Of a stretch of DNA of 64,000 nucleotides, positions 46,804 to 57,066 are shown piece by piece. This DNA comes from an uncultured Erythrobacter sp. (GTDB lineage Bacteria > Pseudomonadota > Alphaproteobacteria > Sphingomonadales > Sphingomonadaceae), in contig NZ_CANMZM010000003.1 in the NCBI RefSeq assembly GCF_947502395.1, positions 496,001 to 560,000 on the forward strand. Reading direction: 5' to 3'. Position 1 is the first letter of the stretch, and every line of letters begins with the position of its first letter. The translations under genes and the position numbers were made by a program. The notes beneath the pieces were generated by a model. The model ran no database searches. It worked only from the letters and a program-made list of their open reading frames with translations, and was not told where the DNA came from.

Positions 46804-47459
46804 GCGAATCGGCCCAATTCTGCCCGCAATTCAGCCATGGAGTCTGCGACGTAATCAGCTCCGGTCGCGTGCAACTCTTCCGGCGCATGATAGCCCCAGC
46901 TAACGCCAACAGCGCGCACATGAGCAGCGGTGGCCATCTGCATATCAAAGCTGGTGTCGCCGATCATCACCGCTTGCGCTGGCTGCGCGCCGGCCTCGAA
47001 CAATGCGGCTTCGAGCATAGCTGGGTGAGGCTTTGACGGATGGCGGTCTGCCGTCTGAAGCGAAACGAACAGCTCCGTTAACCCGTGGGAGGCCAGGCAG
47101 GCGCTAAGCCCGCGATCCGACTTGCCCGTTGCAACAGCCAGGCTCCAGCCATTGGCGTGAAGATTGTGGAGCAGTTCTGCGATACCGTCATACAGCGGCT
47201 CGTGCAAAAGTCCTTCCTCGCGACGGGTGCGGAAGGCGGTCTTGTAATTCTCGGTCAATGCTTGCTGTTGAAGCTGCTCGGCTTCGGGTGCCAGTTCGCG
47301 GATAGCGACCGGCAGGCTCAGCCCAACCAAGCGGCGGACTTGAGCGGCATCGGGCAAAGGCAGCCGCGCCAGCTCAAACGCGTGATTCATCGCGAACAGC
47401 ACATCGGCCTGACCATCGACCAGCGTCCCGTCACAATCAAACACAGCAAGTTTTGTCAC
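46800..47459 (-). CDS. HAD-superfamily hydrolase (phosphoglycolate phosphatase-like)
   Basis: MTKLAVFDCDGTLVDGQADV, SLAVATGKSDRGL, KPHPAMLEAAL, VMIGDTSFDMQMATAA. Confidence 0.9.
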   Translation of the reverse strand: MTKLAVFDCDGTLVDGQADVLFAMNHAFELARLPLPDAAQVRRLVGLSLPVAIRELAPEAEQLQQQALTENYKTAFRTRREEGLLHEPLYDGIAELLHNLHANGWSLAVATGKSDRGLSACLASHGLTELFVSLQTADRHPSKPHPAMLEAALFEAGAQPAQAVMIGDTSFDMQMATAAHVRAVGVSWGYHAPEELHATGADYVADSMAELRAELGRFA

Positions 47460-48055
47460 GCCTCAAACTCCCGCATCCAATGAGCAAGGCCAGCGTTGCC
47501 ATAGGCTTCCACTCCGGCTGCGATCCGGGCGCGCTCTACCGGGTTCTTCTTCTGAGAGAGTTTGAAGGTAGGGCGCCGTTCCTCAACCTTGAGCGAAAAG
47601 CCGGTGATCCCTTTGAACAGGCCCGACCAAACCCTCTCGCTCGATTCCGAGGCCAGCCACGGTTCGCCCTCAATGCGTCCTTCAAACGTCGTGATGACAT
47701 CGTGGAGCAGAGTTTCCAGATTATCGTCCGAAAGCCGTTCCACCGTTCCCTCAAGCACCAGCGCTGCATAATCCCAAGTGGGCACCGTATCGCGATTGTC
47801 GTACCAGCGCGGGCTCACATAACCATCGGGCCCATTGACGGTGATCAGCGCACGCGCGCCATCCAAATGCTTGGTGAGAGCATTGCCTCGCGCCAAGTGA
47901 AAGCGGATATCGTCCGTCCCGTAAGTCAACATCGGCGCATGCGCGACACGCGGACCATCGGGCGTGGTCAGGAAGACCATGCCGAAAGAAACCTCGCTCA
48001 CCAATCTATCAAGCAAGTCCTGGTCTTCACTGCGGAAGAGAGGGTTGGGGTGCAT
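47456..48055 (-). CDS. PaiB-like FMN-binding negative transcriptional regulator
   Basis: MHPNPLFRSEDQDLLDRLVSEVSFGMVFLTT, YVSPRWYDNRDTVPTWDYAALVLEG. Confidence 0.88.
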   Translation of the reverse strand: MHPNPLFRSEDQDLLDRLVSEVSFGMVFLTTPDGPRVAHAPMLTYGTDDIRFHLARGNALTKHLDGARALITVNGPDGYVSPRWYDNRDTVPTWDYAALVLEGTVERLSDDNLETLLHDVITTFEGRIEGEPWLASESSERVWSGLFKGITGFSLKVEERRPTFKLSQKKNPVERARIAAGVEAYGNAGLAHWMREFEA

Positions 48056-49314
48056 TACCTTTTGCCCTTCGGCTTGCTTCCGGGCTTCGCTCCTGACCTT
48101 TTGGGAGCTTTGCCCTTGAATTTCAAACCTGACTTCGCGGCCTTCTTCGCCGTGTTTGCCGACGTTGTACGCCCACGACGCTCACCTCGCCGGTCTTTGC
48201 GATATTGTTTGGCGTGCCGGCGTGCTGCCTGCTTTTTCTCGGCAGGCGTGCGCTCTGGCACCTCATCGCGAACCGGGGACGCATCGCTCATGCTCTCTTC
48301 AAAGCCGAGCGCTTCCATGCTCGCGGCAAAGTGTTCGGGCAGAGGCGCTGTCACATCAAGCTTACCGCCGCCCGTCTCGTTCGCCGCTCTGCTTTCCGGC
48401 GTCCCGATGATGAGGCGGCGTGCGTGAAGGTGCATCTTGCGGCTGATTGCGCCGGTCAGAAACGCGTCCTGCCCGCCATATTTGCCATCACCAACGATAG
48501 GATTGCCGATCGCAGCCATATGGACACGCAACTGGTGGGTGCGTCCTGTGAGCGGTTCCAGCTCCACCCATGCAGCGCGCGTTCCGGCACGTTCAACCAC
48601 GCGGTATCGGGTCTTGGCCATTTGGCCACCCTCTTCATCGACATGCATTTTCTCACCACCGGTGCCCGGCTGCTTGGCGAGCGGTGCATCAATAGTGCCT
48701 TCGCGAACCTCAGGAACGCCGACGACCAGCGCCCAATAAATCTTGCGAGCCGAGCGGCCAGAGAACCGCCGGGAATAGGATGCTGCGCTTCCCGGCGTGC
48801 GGGCGATCAGCAACACGCCCGATGTGTCTTTGTCGAGTCGGTGGACAAGGCGGGGTCTGACTGTTGGTGCATCTGTCTCTGGGGGTTCCACAAACGCATC
48901 GAGCAATCCGTCGACATGCTTTGTGGTCTTGCTCCCGCCTTGGGTGGCTAGACCCGGAGGTTTGTTGAGTACGATTGCGCTTGGCGTCTCGCGGATCACC
49001 ATTTCGTGAGCCTGTGAAATCTCTTCCTCAGTCAGAGGACGACGCGATTTTGGTCCTTTGTGCTTTGCCTCGCCTCCGGGAGGTACGCGCAGGACTTGAC
49101 CGGTCGCCAAGCGATCCTCAGGCTTTACACGGCCGCCATCGACCCGGATTTGCCCCGTGCGGGACCAGCGCGAAACGGTGGCAAAAGGGATCTCAGGAAG
49201 ATTGCGTTTAAACCAGCGGTCTACCCGAATGCCATTGTCATCATCGTTGATGGTGAACTGACGGACTTGTTGTTTTGGCTTGTCAGAAGCCCGATTGTCA
49301 GAAGGAAGGGTCAT
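48055..49314 (-). CDS. RluA-family (RluC-like) pseudouridine synthase with basic C-terminal tail
   Basis: S4-like IRVDRWFKRNLPEIPFATVSRWSRTGQIRVDGGRVK; RPRLVHRLDKDTSGVLLIART; Lys/Arg-rich tail KKAAKSGLKFKGKAPKRSGAKPGSKPKGKR. Confidence 0.92.
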   Translation of the reverse strand: MTLPSDNRASDKPKQQVRQFTINDDDNGIRVDRWFKRNLPEIPFATVSRWSRTGQIRVDGGRVKPEDRLATGQVLRVPPGGEAKHKGPKSRRPLTEEEISQAHEMVIRETPSAIVLNKPPGLATQGGSKTTKHVDGLLDAFVEPPETDAPTVRPRLVHRLDKDTSGVLLIARTPGSAASYSRRFSGRSARKIYWALVVGVPEVREGTIDAPLAKQPGTGGEKMHVDEEGGQMAKTRYRVVERAGTRAAWVELEPLTGRTHQLRVHMAAIGNPIVGDGKYGGQDAFLTGAISRKMHLHARRLIIGTPESRAANETGGGKLDVTAPLPEHFAASMEALGFEESMSDASPVRDEVPERTPAEKKQAARRHAKQYRKDRRGERRGRTTSANTAKKAAKSGLKFKGKAPKRSGAKPGSKPKGKR

Positions 49315-49727
49315 GCCGCGCTTTGTGCTCCTACGAGGCCAATCAGGAAAGCGGCCATTCCGGCAATTACCGAAGCGCTGCCATAGCCAAATGCTTGGAT
49401 GAGAAACCCGCGATGGACCAGCGTGACCATCTCGGCGCTGAACGCACTAAAGGTGGTAAAGCCGCCAAGGAGGCCCACACCCAAGGCCAGCCGCAAAGTC
49501 TCATTGGTCTGCGCAGCCAAAGGTGATCGCGCAAGCCAGCCCAAAAGTACGCCCATGGCAAGGCTTCCCACTATGTTGATGGCAAGTGTTCCCCAAGGGA
49601 ATGCCGTGTTCGATCCTGCCATATGTGTGACTGCGCGGCCCAATTGGTGGCGCAGCACAGCACCCAGCCCGCCGCCAATTGCGACGTAAAGCGATGCCAT
49701 AAGCGGAGAAAGCGACGGTGCTGCCAT
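49311..49727 (-). CDS. crcB: Fluoride efflux transporter CrcB
   Basis: SLYVAIGGGLGAVLRHQLGRAV, FPWGTLAINIVGSLAMGVLLGWL, GLLGGFTTFSAFSAEMVTL. Confidence 0.93.
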   Translation of the reverse strand: MAAPSLSPLMASLYVAIGGGLGAVLRHQLGRAVTHMAGSNTAFPWGTLAINIVGSLAMGVLLGWLARSPLAAQTNETLRLALGVGLLGGFTTFSAFSAEMVTLVHRGFLIQAFGYGSASVIAGMAAFLIGLVGAQSAA

Positions 49728-49952
49728 TATGAAAAGCGCTTTAGCGACGGTCTTACCTTATGCATAGCGCAGTCATTGTACATTCGGGCAAATCGCACTT
49801 TGGGTTGCCAATTCAGGTGAGCGAGGCTAGGGGAGCGCTCGTGATCGCGTGAACCCTTGTGGATTCGCGCCATTTTTAGCGTCAGTTTATAACGCACTCC
49901 CGCACTAAACCAGCGGGCTCAGGCGTATTTTGAAATGAGGTAGTTGCCGTTT

Positions 49953-50159
49953 ATGCAAATCATGGTTCGCGATAACAATGTCGATCAAGCCCTCCGCGCG
50001 CTCAAGAAGAAGCTGCAGCGTGAAGGTGTTTATCGCGAGATGAAACTGCGCCGCCACTACGAAAAGCCCAGCGAAAAGCGCGCTCGTGAAAAAGCTGCTG
50101 CGGTTCGCCGTGCACGCAAGCTTGAGCGTAAGCGCATGGAGCGCGACGGCATCAAGTAA
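49953..50159 (+). CDS. rpsU: 30S ribosomal protein S21
   Basis: [61 protein letters not shown]. Confidence 0.96.
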   Translation: MQIMVRDNNVDQALRALKKKLQREGVYREMKLRRHYEKPSEKRAREKAAAVRRARKLERKRMERDGIK

Positions 50160-50252
50160 GCGGGTGTCTGCGCCCTTCGGGCGCGGCAACTTGCGGTTGA
50201 GGCGGTGGTCCACGGGCTGAAATGCTTGAAACACTTGCAACGATACGCCATC

Positions 50253-50282
50253 AGGGCGCGGAACACTTCCGCGCCCTTTTTG
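50253..50282 (+). terminator. Rho-independent terminator downstream of rpsU
   Basis: AGGGCGCGGAA-CAC-TTCCGCGCCCT followed by TTTT. Confidence 0.75.
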
Positions 50283-50328
50283 CTGGACACGACCGGACGG
50301 ATGGCGCGCATAGAAGACGGGATTACTC

Positions 50329-50919
50329 ATGACCGAGATTACACGCGTACCGATCCAGCCTATTGCCAAGGGCTCGCTGACCAAGATTTGGCTGGGTGTG
50401 ATCATCGCTGTCCTACTTGGAGCAGGGCTTGCCTGGGCCGCGGTGCCCAAGGGTTTTAGCGTCGACACGCTGGTCGCAGGTGAGGGGCCTAACCCTCAAG
50501 AAGGCGACATGGTCTTTGTGAAGTACAAGGGTTCTCTTGCGTCGAACGGAGAGGTTTTTGACGAATCGCAGGATATTCCGCTTCCTGTCGAAGGCATCTT
50601 TCCTGAAGGCAGCCCATTCCCGATAGAACCCGATGCAACCATCGATGGATTTTATCTGGGGCTCCAGCAAATGCAGAAGGGCGGTAAGTACGAGCTCTTT
50701 ATCCCATCGGACATGGCCTATGGCGCAGAGCCGCCGCAAGGCGCGCCAATTCCGCCCAATGCTGACTTGATCTTCGAGATTGAAGTGGTCGATTTCATGG
50801 ACCGCGAAACTTTTGATCGCAATCTCTCGATCCTTCAAAGCGCAATCCAGCAATCCGGCCCCGGTGGTCCGGGCGGACCAGGTGGTCCTCCAGTGGGTGC
50901 GCCTCAACCCGGTCAATAA
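50329..50919 (+). CDS. FKBP-type peptidyl-prolyl cis-trans isomerase (membrane-anchored)
   Basis: N-terminal TM; GDMVFVKYKGSLASNGEVFDESQDIPLPVEGIFPEGSPFPIEPDATIDGFYLGLQQMQKGGKYELFIPSDMAYG; Gly/Pro-rich tail. Confidence 0.92.
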   Translation: MTEITRVPIQPIAKGSLTKIWLGVIIAVLLGAGLAWAAVPKGFSVDTLVAGEGPNPQEGDMVFVKYKGSLASNGEVFDESQDIPLPVEGIFPEGSPFPIEPDATIDGFYLGLQQMQKGGKYELFIPSDMAYGAEPPQGAPIPPNADLIFEIEVVDFMDRETFDRNLSILQSAIQQSGPGGPGGPGGPPVGAPQPGQ

Positions 50920-50984
50920 ACGGGCCGGACTTTCATTGAAGGTTCAAGTGGCTTAGATCAACTCTCGCCATGAGGGAGGGATCG

Positions 50985-52688
50985 ATGGCCGAAAATCAGA
51001 GCATTGAGCAGGACGTGGACGCCTTAAAAGAATGGCGCGAACGCCCTTGGGTTCTCGCTGTGCTTATGGCGGTTGCGGGGCTCGTGGTTCACATATGTAC
51101 TGATGGTTCGAACATCGAACAATGGCGCGCTGCGCTTGCTGCTGCTGCCGTATTCGGTCCGCTTGTCTTCGCTTTCACCCTGACTGAAGAGCGGTGGCGC
51201 TCCTCTCTCGTTTTCTCCGCTATTGTGGCTCTGGTCATGGCGGGCATCGCTTGGCGCGCAACCGCTGCAGGGGATGGCTTTGCAGATGAAGAGTTTTGGG
51301 TCGCAGCAGGCGTTCTTGCCACGACCTTGTCCGTGCCGTTGTTTCAGGCAGGCTTCCATCGGCTTCGCTGGCAAACCAGTTACAAATCGACCCATTTCCA
51401 CGTCTGGACCGATGCGATCACCGGGGCAGGGGCACTCGCCTTTGTAGGCCTGTCCTGGGCCTTGATTGCAATTCTGGCAGAGTTGTTTTCGGCGATCCAG
51501 ATCGACCTTTTGAAGGACCTGCTCGACGAAGAGCCATTTGGATGGATGTTCTCAGGCACGACCTTTGGTGCTGCGCTCGGCGTTCTTCGCAATCAGCTCA
51601 AGATCATTGGCACTCTACAGAATGTCGTCCTGTTGGTGCTCTCGATCCTTGCGGTGCCTTTGGCGATAGCTCTGGTGATCTTCTTACTCGCCGTGCTGGT
51701 CTCCGGGATTGATGTTCTGTGGGAGGCCACCAAAAGCGCGACGCCGCTGCTGCTCTCGGTGGCTGTTGGGTGTTTTGTTCTCGCCAATGCGGTTGTGCGC
51801 GATGACGATGCCGATGCCAGCAATTCGCGGGTTCTTCGCATTGCGGGCTTTGTCTTAGCGCTTGGAATCTTGCCATTGTCAGTGATGGCGGCGATTTCCA
51901 TGGGGACCCGCATTGCGCAGCACGGACTAAGTCCCGAGCGGATTTGGGCTCTCATCGCGATTGCAGTCGCTGTGGCTTATGGCGTTGCCTATTTCGTGTC
52001 TGCCATTCGCGGACGCGACGCAGGCTGGCGTAGGTTTCTTCGCCAGTCGAACCTGCATTTGGCGGTGATGACCGCTGTGCTGGCGCTCCTGCTTGCGATG
52101 CCGATCCTCAATTTCGGCTCGATTTCGACATCTAATCAACTTGCTCGCTTGGCCGCTGGTGAGGTTAGCGCGGAAGAATTCGACTATCGCGCCCTTCGAT
52201 GGGATTTTGGAGATCCGGGACGCGAGGCTTTGGCGACTTTGAGTCAAAGCGACGATGCGAAGGTGGCTGAGCTGGCTCTATCTGCCCAGAATGCAGAGAG
52301 CCGTTACGAAGCGAGGCGTGTTGAAAATGCTGAGGCGATCAATAGCGCGCCGATTGATGTTGAGGATGATGACATCCGCTTAGCGGTTAGGATTTATTTG
52401 CAGGGTAACTACTATCGCTGCCGCGAAAAATGCCGTGTGGTCGAATTGGGCGAGCTTGGCGGACAGCCTCTTATGGTGCTTTTGGGCGAGAATTATGACC
52501 CGGAATTCCTGGTGTATGACGAAGCGACCAACAAGGTTTCAGATGCGGCTATTCGTCACGGCCAGATGCACCGCGATACGCCCTATAAGGTGCCTGAATT
52601 TGATGAGAATTCTAACGTAGAGTTAAGGCCGTTCACAGGCCAACAACTCTACATTGATGGCAAGCCTGCAAGTGGGGCGTTCGAGTGA
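50985..52688 (+). CDS. Multi-pass membrane protein, DUF4153-like
   Basis: About 10-12 hydrophobic segments followed by a soluble C-terminal domain; overall resemblance to DUF4153 proteins. Confidence 0.65.
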   Translation: MAENQSIEQDVDALKEWRERPWVLAVLMAVAGLVVHICTDGSNIEQWRAALAAAAVFGPLVFAFTLTEERWRSSLVFSAIVALVMAGIAWRATAAGDGFADEEFWVAAGVLATTLSVPLFQAGFHRLRWQTSYKSTHFHVWTDAITGAGALAFVGLSWALIAILAELFSAIQIDLLKDLLDEEPFGWMFSGTTFGAALGVLRNQLKIIGTLQNVVLLVLSILAVPLAIALVIFLLAVLVSGIDVLWEATKSATPLLLSVAVGCFVLANAVVRDDDADASNSRVLRIAGFVLALGILPLSVMAAISMGTRIAQHGLSPERIWALIAIAVAVAYGVAYFVSAIRGRDAGWRRFLRQSNLHLAVMTAVLALLLAMPILNFGSISTSNQLARLAAGEVSAEEFDYRALRWDFGDPGREALATLSQSDDAKVAELALSAQNAESRYEARRVENAEAINSAPIDVEDDDIRLAVRIYLQGNYYRCREKCRVVELGELGGQPLMVLLGENYDPEFLVYDEATNKVSDAAIRHGQMHRDTPYKVPEFDENSNVELRPFTGQQLYIDGKPASGAFE

Positions 52689-52770
52689 CCGCTTCGCACC
52701 TGCAAAAAACTTGAAGCTTAGGGTCCAACTCGTGCTTGAAGCGCCCCTTCCTGAGCGCTAAGCGGCAATC

Positions 52771-53073
52771 ATGTCTGTAGATAAACAAACCGTGGCAAAA
52801 ATCGCCGGACTGGCGCGCATCAAGATGGGCGATGAAGAGCTTGAGCGGATGGTGCCTGAACTTAACAATATCCTCGGTTGGGTAGAGCAGCTTGCCGAAG
52901 TTGATGTCGAGGGCGTTGAGCCTATGACGGCAGTCATCCCCAACACTCTTCGCTTGCGCGATGATGTGGTGGACGCGGACCCGCTGACCGGGGGTGGCAA
53001 GCGCGATGCGGTTATCGCCAATGCGCCTGCGGCCGAGCACGGCTTTTTCGGCGTGCCCAAGGTGATTGAATAG
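52771..53073 (+). CDS. gatC: Asp-tRNA(Asn)/Glu-tRNA(Gln) amidotransferase subunit C
   Basis: [52 protein letters not shown]. Confidence 0.96.
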   Translation: MSVDKQTVAKIAGLARIKMGDEELERMVPELNNILGWVEQLAEVDVEGVEPMTAVIPNTLRLRDDVVDADPLTGGGKRDAVIANAPAAEHGFFGVPKVIE

Positions 53074-53092
53074 AACGAAGCGAACATTTGTG

Positions 53093-53169
53093 CGTTCCCG
53101 CGAAGGCGGGAACCTCTTTCAAACAGGCGATGAGCGAACGACATGAGGTCCCCGCTTTCGCGAGGACTC
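53093..53169. repeat. Palindromic interspersed repeat between gatC and gatA
   Basis: CGTTCCCGCGAAGGCGGGAACCTC and GAGGTCCCCGCTTTCGCGAGGACTC inverted arms. Confidence 0.8.
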
Positions 53170-53179
53170 ACAAGAAACT

Positions 53180-54661
53180 ATGACAGACCTTACAAACTTG
53201 GGCGTAAAGGCCATCCGCGACGGTGTAAAAGCTGGGGACTTCACCGCGCGCGAAGTGGCGGAGGGCTTCAACACAGCAGTCGCAGAGGCAGCATCGCTCA
53301 ACGCCTTTATCGTGGCGACTCCTGAATCTGCTCTCAAAGCCGCCGATGCGACCGACGCAAAACGCGCGGCTGGCGAGGATCTGGGCGCAATGGGCGGCGT
53401 GCCGATTGGTATGAAGGACCTGTTTGCCAGCCACGGTGTGCAGACCACGGCGGCGAGCCACATCCTTGAAGGCTTCAAGCCTGAATATGAGAGCACAGTT
53501 TCGCAGAACTTGTGGAACGCAGGCGCTGGGATGTTGGGTAAGCTCAACCTTGATCAGTTTGCGATGGGTTCCTCCAACGAAACCTCTGCTTTTGGCAATG
53601 TGAGCAGCCCGTGGCGCAAAGAGGGCACCAATGCCGCAATGTCGCCGGGTGGTTCGTCAGGTGGCTCTTCGACCGCTGTGGCAGCGCGCATCGCGCCTGC
53701 GGCAACCGGCACCGACACTGGCGGCTCCATCCGTCAACCCGCGGCCTTCACTGGCATTTGCGGGATCAAGCCGACCTATGGCCGCTGTTCGCGCTGGGGC
53801 GTGGTGGCCTTTGCCTCCTCGCTTGATCAGGCAGGCCCGATGGCGCGTTCGGTTGAAGACTGTGCGATAATGCTGGGCGCGATGGCCGGGTTTGATCCCA
53901 AGGACGCGACCTCGCTTCAAATGGAAGTTCCCGATTGGGAAGCCGCTCTGTCAAGCGATCTCAAAGGCAAAAAGGTGGGCATCCCCACCGAATATCGCAT
54001 GGAAGGCACGGACCAGGCGATCTTGGACAGCTGGGAGCAGGGCAAAGCGTGGCTGAAAGATGCAGGCGCCGAGATCGTCGATATCTCGCTGCCGCACACG
54101 AAATACGCGCTTCCTGCCTATTACATCATTGCACCTGCAGAGGCGTCTTCGAACCTCGCGCGTTATGATGGCGTGCGTTATGGTTTGCGCGACCTGCCAG
54201 AGGGGGCCGGCCTTCAAGACATGTACGCGGAAACCCGCGCAGCCGGTTTCGGTGATGAGGTGAAGCGCCGCATTCTGATCGGCACCTATGTGCTCAGCGC
54301 AGGCTTCTACGATGCCTATTACACGCAAGCCCAAAAGGTCCGCGCATTGGTTTCTCAGGATTTCGAGAAGGCTTGGGCGAAGTGCGACCTAATCCTCGCA
54401 CCAACAACGCCAACAGCGTCCTTCCCATTGGGGAGCCTCAATGACGATCCGTTGACGATGTATTTGAACGACGTTTTCGCCGTGCCAGCCTCGCTTGCGG
54501 GCCTTCCTGCGATGAGCGTTCCGGCTGGCCTTAACCCAAACGGTCTGCCGCTGGGCCTGCAATTGGTAGGCAAGGCATTCGATGAGCAAATGGTCCTAAA
54601 CGCGGGCCTCGCCATCCAAGAGCGTGCAGGCTTTACCCACGCGCCGGAGAAGTGGTGGTGA
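53180..54661 (+). CDS. gatA: Asp-tRNA(Asn)/Glu-tRNA(Gln) amidotransferase subunit A
   Basis: AS-family motif [54 protein letters not shown]. Confidence 0.97.
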   Translation: MTDLTNLGVKAIRDGVKAGDFTAREVAEGFNTAVAEAASLNAFIVATPESALKAADATDAKRAAGEDLGAMGGVPIGMKDLFASHGVQTTAASHILEGFKPEYESTVSQNLWNAGAGMLGKLNLDQFAMGSSNETSAFGNVSSPWRKEGTNAAMSPGGSSGGSSTAVAARIAPAATGTDTGGSIRQPAAFTGICGIKPTYGRCSRWGVVAFASSLDQAGPMARSVEDCAIMLGAMAGFDPKDATSLQMEVPDWEAALSSDLKGKKVGIPTEYRMEGTDQAILDSWEQGKAWLKDAGAEIVDISLPHTKYALPAYYIIAPAEASSNLARYDGVRYGLRDLPEGAGLQDMYAETRAAGFGDEVKRRILIGTYVLSAGFYDAYYTQAQKVRALVSQDFEKAWAKCDLILAPTTPTASFPLGSLNDDPLTMYLNDVFAVPASLAGLPAMSVPAGLNPNGLPLGLQLVGKAFDEQMVLNAGLAIQERAGFTHAPEKWW

Positions 54662-55032
54662 GCCCCTTTGAAATGGCCATAATCGCTGTCCTTGCGTTGG
54701 GTTTTGTGGTGCCTGCGTGGCTGCTTGCGTTTTCTTTTCGCGAGAGGGCCAAGGCCCTGCGGGTGGAGGAGCCGAACAAGCGATATTTCGCCTACGCCGC
54801 GCTGCTCCAATCGCTCCACGCCCAGCTTGATCCCAAATCGCAGACAGTGCGCAATGGACCTCTGTTCGCGGCAACCGTGCGTGAGCTGGCGAACTATCCC
54901 GAATACCGCTCTTTCAGCGTCCTGTTCCTCGAAGAGATCAACATCACCGGCACGCGCAAATTCGATAACGTGGTGCGCGCTGAGTTGAAGGCGGTCGAGG
55001 CTCAACTCCTCGACATCAAGGAACCTGCATGA
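54652..55032 (+). CDS. Small single-TM protein, paralog of 55185-55571
   Basis: GTG start overlapping gatA end; [66 protein letters not shown]. Confidence 0.75.
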   Translation: MVVSPFEMAIIAVLALGFVVPAWLLAFSFRERAKALRVEEPNKRYFAYAALLQSLHAQLDPKSQTVRNGPLFAATVRELANYPEYRSFSVLFLEEINITGTRKFDNVVRAELKAVEAQLLDIKEPA

Positions 55033-55181
55033 GCTTTACTGCGACTTTCGTGATGATCTTCCTCATCGCCTTTGCCCTCATCGGCGGGGTGGTGATGTTT
55101 CTGTCGAAGACAATCGACCACGGCGAAGCGCGGTTTGGGCCGGATGGCAAGGTGGTTTCCGAAGATGAAGAAGCTGACTAG
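55029..55181 (+). CDS. 50-aa single-TM protein (below ORF-track cutoff)
   Basis: ATG at 55029 overlaps upstream TGA (ATGA); [50 protein letters not shown]. Confidence 0.65.
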   Translation: MSFTATFVMIFLIAFALIGGVVMFLSKTIDHGEARFGPDGKVVSEDEEAD

Positions 55182-55184
55182 GCC

Positions 55185-55571
55185 ATGACGACTTTCGAAT
55201 GGACTGTAATCGGGCTAATTCTATTCGGTATGGTCATCCCTTTCTGGGTTATGACGGTGTTTGCCATTATACTCGCCGAACAGGCGCGGAAGCAGGCCAA
55301 GCCATCGGATCGACCCATCAAAGTGCACGACTACTCCAAGTTGATGACCGCTTTTGATGAGCTCTTGCACCAACCAAACAAGAATGGAAAATTCAACGGA
55401 CCAACGATGGTCGCATACATTCGAGAGTTGCGGGAGTACCCACAGTATCGGGATGCGACTCTGCTCTTTTTGGAAGAGATATCGATCACCGGTTCAAATG
55501 AATTTGACGAAGTCTGTAAGACTGAATTGAAATCAATCGAAACGCATTTGTTGGGACTAAACGATGAGTGA
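55185..55571 (+). CDS. Small single-TM protein, paralog of 54652-55032
   Basis: [70 protein letters not shown]. Confidence 0.75.
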   Translation: MTTFEWTVIGLILFGMVIPFWVMTVFAIILAEQARKQAKPSDRPIKVHDYSKLMTAFDELLHQPNKNGKFNGPTMVAYIRELREYPQYRDATLLFLEEISITGSNEFDEVCKTELKSIETHLLGLNDE

Positions 55572-57063
55572 CTACCGCATCCAAGGCGCAACCGGCGAAT
55601 GGGAGGTCGTTATCGGCCTTGAAGTCCACGCGCAGGTGACTTCCAAGTCTAAGCTGTTTTCAGGCGCTAACACCGAATTTGGCGCAGAGCCGAACTCACA
55701 GGTGTCTTTGGTCGATGCGGCTATGCCCGGCATGCTGCCCGTGCCCAACAAAGAGTGTGTCCGTCAGGCGGTGCGCACCGGAATGGCGATTGAAGCGGAG
55801 ATCAACGCGTGGAGCCGGTTTGACCGCAAGAACTACTTCTATGCCGATTTGCCGCAAGGCTATCAGATCAGCCAGCTCTATCACCCGATCGTGGGTGAGG
55901 GCTCGCTTTTGATCGAGGCCGATGAAAAGCACGGCATTCCCGAAGATAAAGTCATCGGGATTGAACGCATCCACGTCGAGCAGGACGCAGGGAAACTGAT
56001 GCACGATCAGCACCCAACCATGTCCTATGTCGATTTGAACCGCTCGGGCGTTGCCTTGATGGAAATCGTCTCGCGGCCCGATATGCAATCACCAGCAGAA
56101 GCGGGCGCTTATGTGCGCAAGCTGCGCTCTATCCTGCGCTATGTGGGGTCATGCGATGGCAATATGGAAGAAGGCTCCATGCGCGCCGACGTCAATGTTT
56201 CGGTCCGTAAAGTCGGCGATACTGAACTTGGCACCCGCACCGAGACCAAGAATGTGAACTCGGTCCGCTTCGTCATGCAAGTGATTGAATATGAAGCGAA
56301 CCGTCAGGTTGATGTGCTTGAGAGCGGCGGGACGGTTGATCAGGAAACGCGCCTGTTTGATGTGGCAGCCGGCACCACGCGCACCATGCGTTCAAAAGAA
56401 GACGCGCATGATTATCGCTACTTCCCGGACCCCGATTTGCTCCCGCTGGTGCTTGAGGATGACTTCCTCGAAGAATGTCGCGCTTCGCTTCCCGAACTCC
56501 CCGACGCCAAGCGCATTCGTTACGAGACCGAGCTTGGTCTGACGCCGTACAATGCGCGTGAGTTGACGCATGAGGTCGAGACCTTTGCACGGTTTGAAAC
56601 GCTGCTGTCAGCAGCGGCGGGCGCGATCGGCAAATCGGAGGCGGATGTCGCCACACAGGTTGCGAACTGGGCTCTGTCAGTGGCTCCGGGCGTGATCAAA
56701 TCGCTTGGCGATGAGGGCGATGCCTCTCACGCAACCGCTGAGCGTCAGGCCGCTATTCTCGCAATGCAGGGCAAGTCTGAGATATCCGGCAGTCAAGCCA
56801 AGGAAATCTTCGAGATCGTCCTCAAAACGGGCCGCGAGCCTGATGAGATCGCCGATACGGAGGGCCTAAAGCAGGTCAGTGACACTGGCGCGATTGAGGC
56901 GGCGATTGATGAGATCCTTGCCAACAACCAAGACAAGGTCGAGCAATATAAAGGCGGCAAAGACAAGCTCTTTGGCTTCTTCGTGGGGCAGACCATGAAG
57001 GCCATGCAGGGCAAGGCGAACCCGCAAGTGGTGAACCAGATACTGAAAGATAAGCTTGCTTAA
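55564..57063 (+). CDS. gatB: Asp-tRNA(Asn)/Glu-tRNA(Gln) amidotransferase subunit B
   Basis: [79 protein letters not shown]. Confidence 0.97.
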   Translation: MSDYRIQGATGEWEVVIGLEVHAQVTSKSKLFSGANTEFGAEPNSQVSLVDAAMPGMLPVPNKECVRQAVRTGMAIEAEINAWSRFDRKNYFYADLPQGYQISQLYHPIVGEGSLLIEADEKHGIPEDKVIGIERIHVEQDAGKLMHDQHPTMSYVDLNRSGVALMEIVSRPDMQSPAEAGAYVRKLRSILRYVGSCDGNMEEGSMRADVNVSVRKVGDTELGTRTETKNVNSVRFVMQVIEYEANRQVDVLESGGTVDQETRLFDVAAGTTRTMRSKEDAHDYRYFPDPDLLPLVLEDDFLEECRASLPELPDAKRIRYETELGLTPYNARELTHEVETFARFETLLSAAAGAIGKSEADVATQVANWALSVAPGVIKSLGDEGDASHATAERQAAILAMQGKSEISGSQAKEIFEIVLKTGREPDEIADTEGLKQVSDTGAIEAAIDEILANNQDKVEQYKGGKDKLFGFFVGQTMKAMQGKANPQVVNQILKDKLA

Positions 57064-57066
57064 GCC

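Noticed and set aside
50169-50186. GCGCCCTTCGGGCGC hairpin just after rpsU as a terminator
   Set aside because: No T-run follows; the hairpin at 50253-50277 with TTTT is the better terminator.
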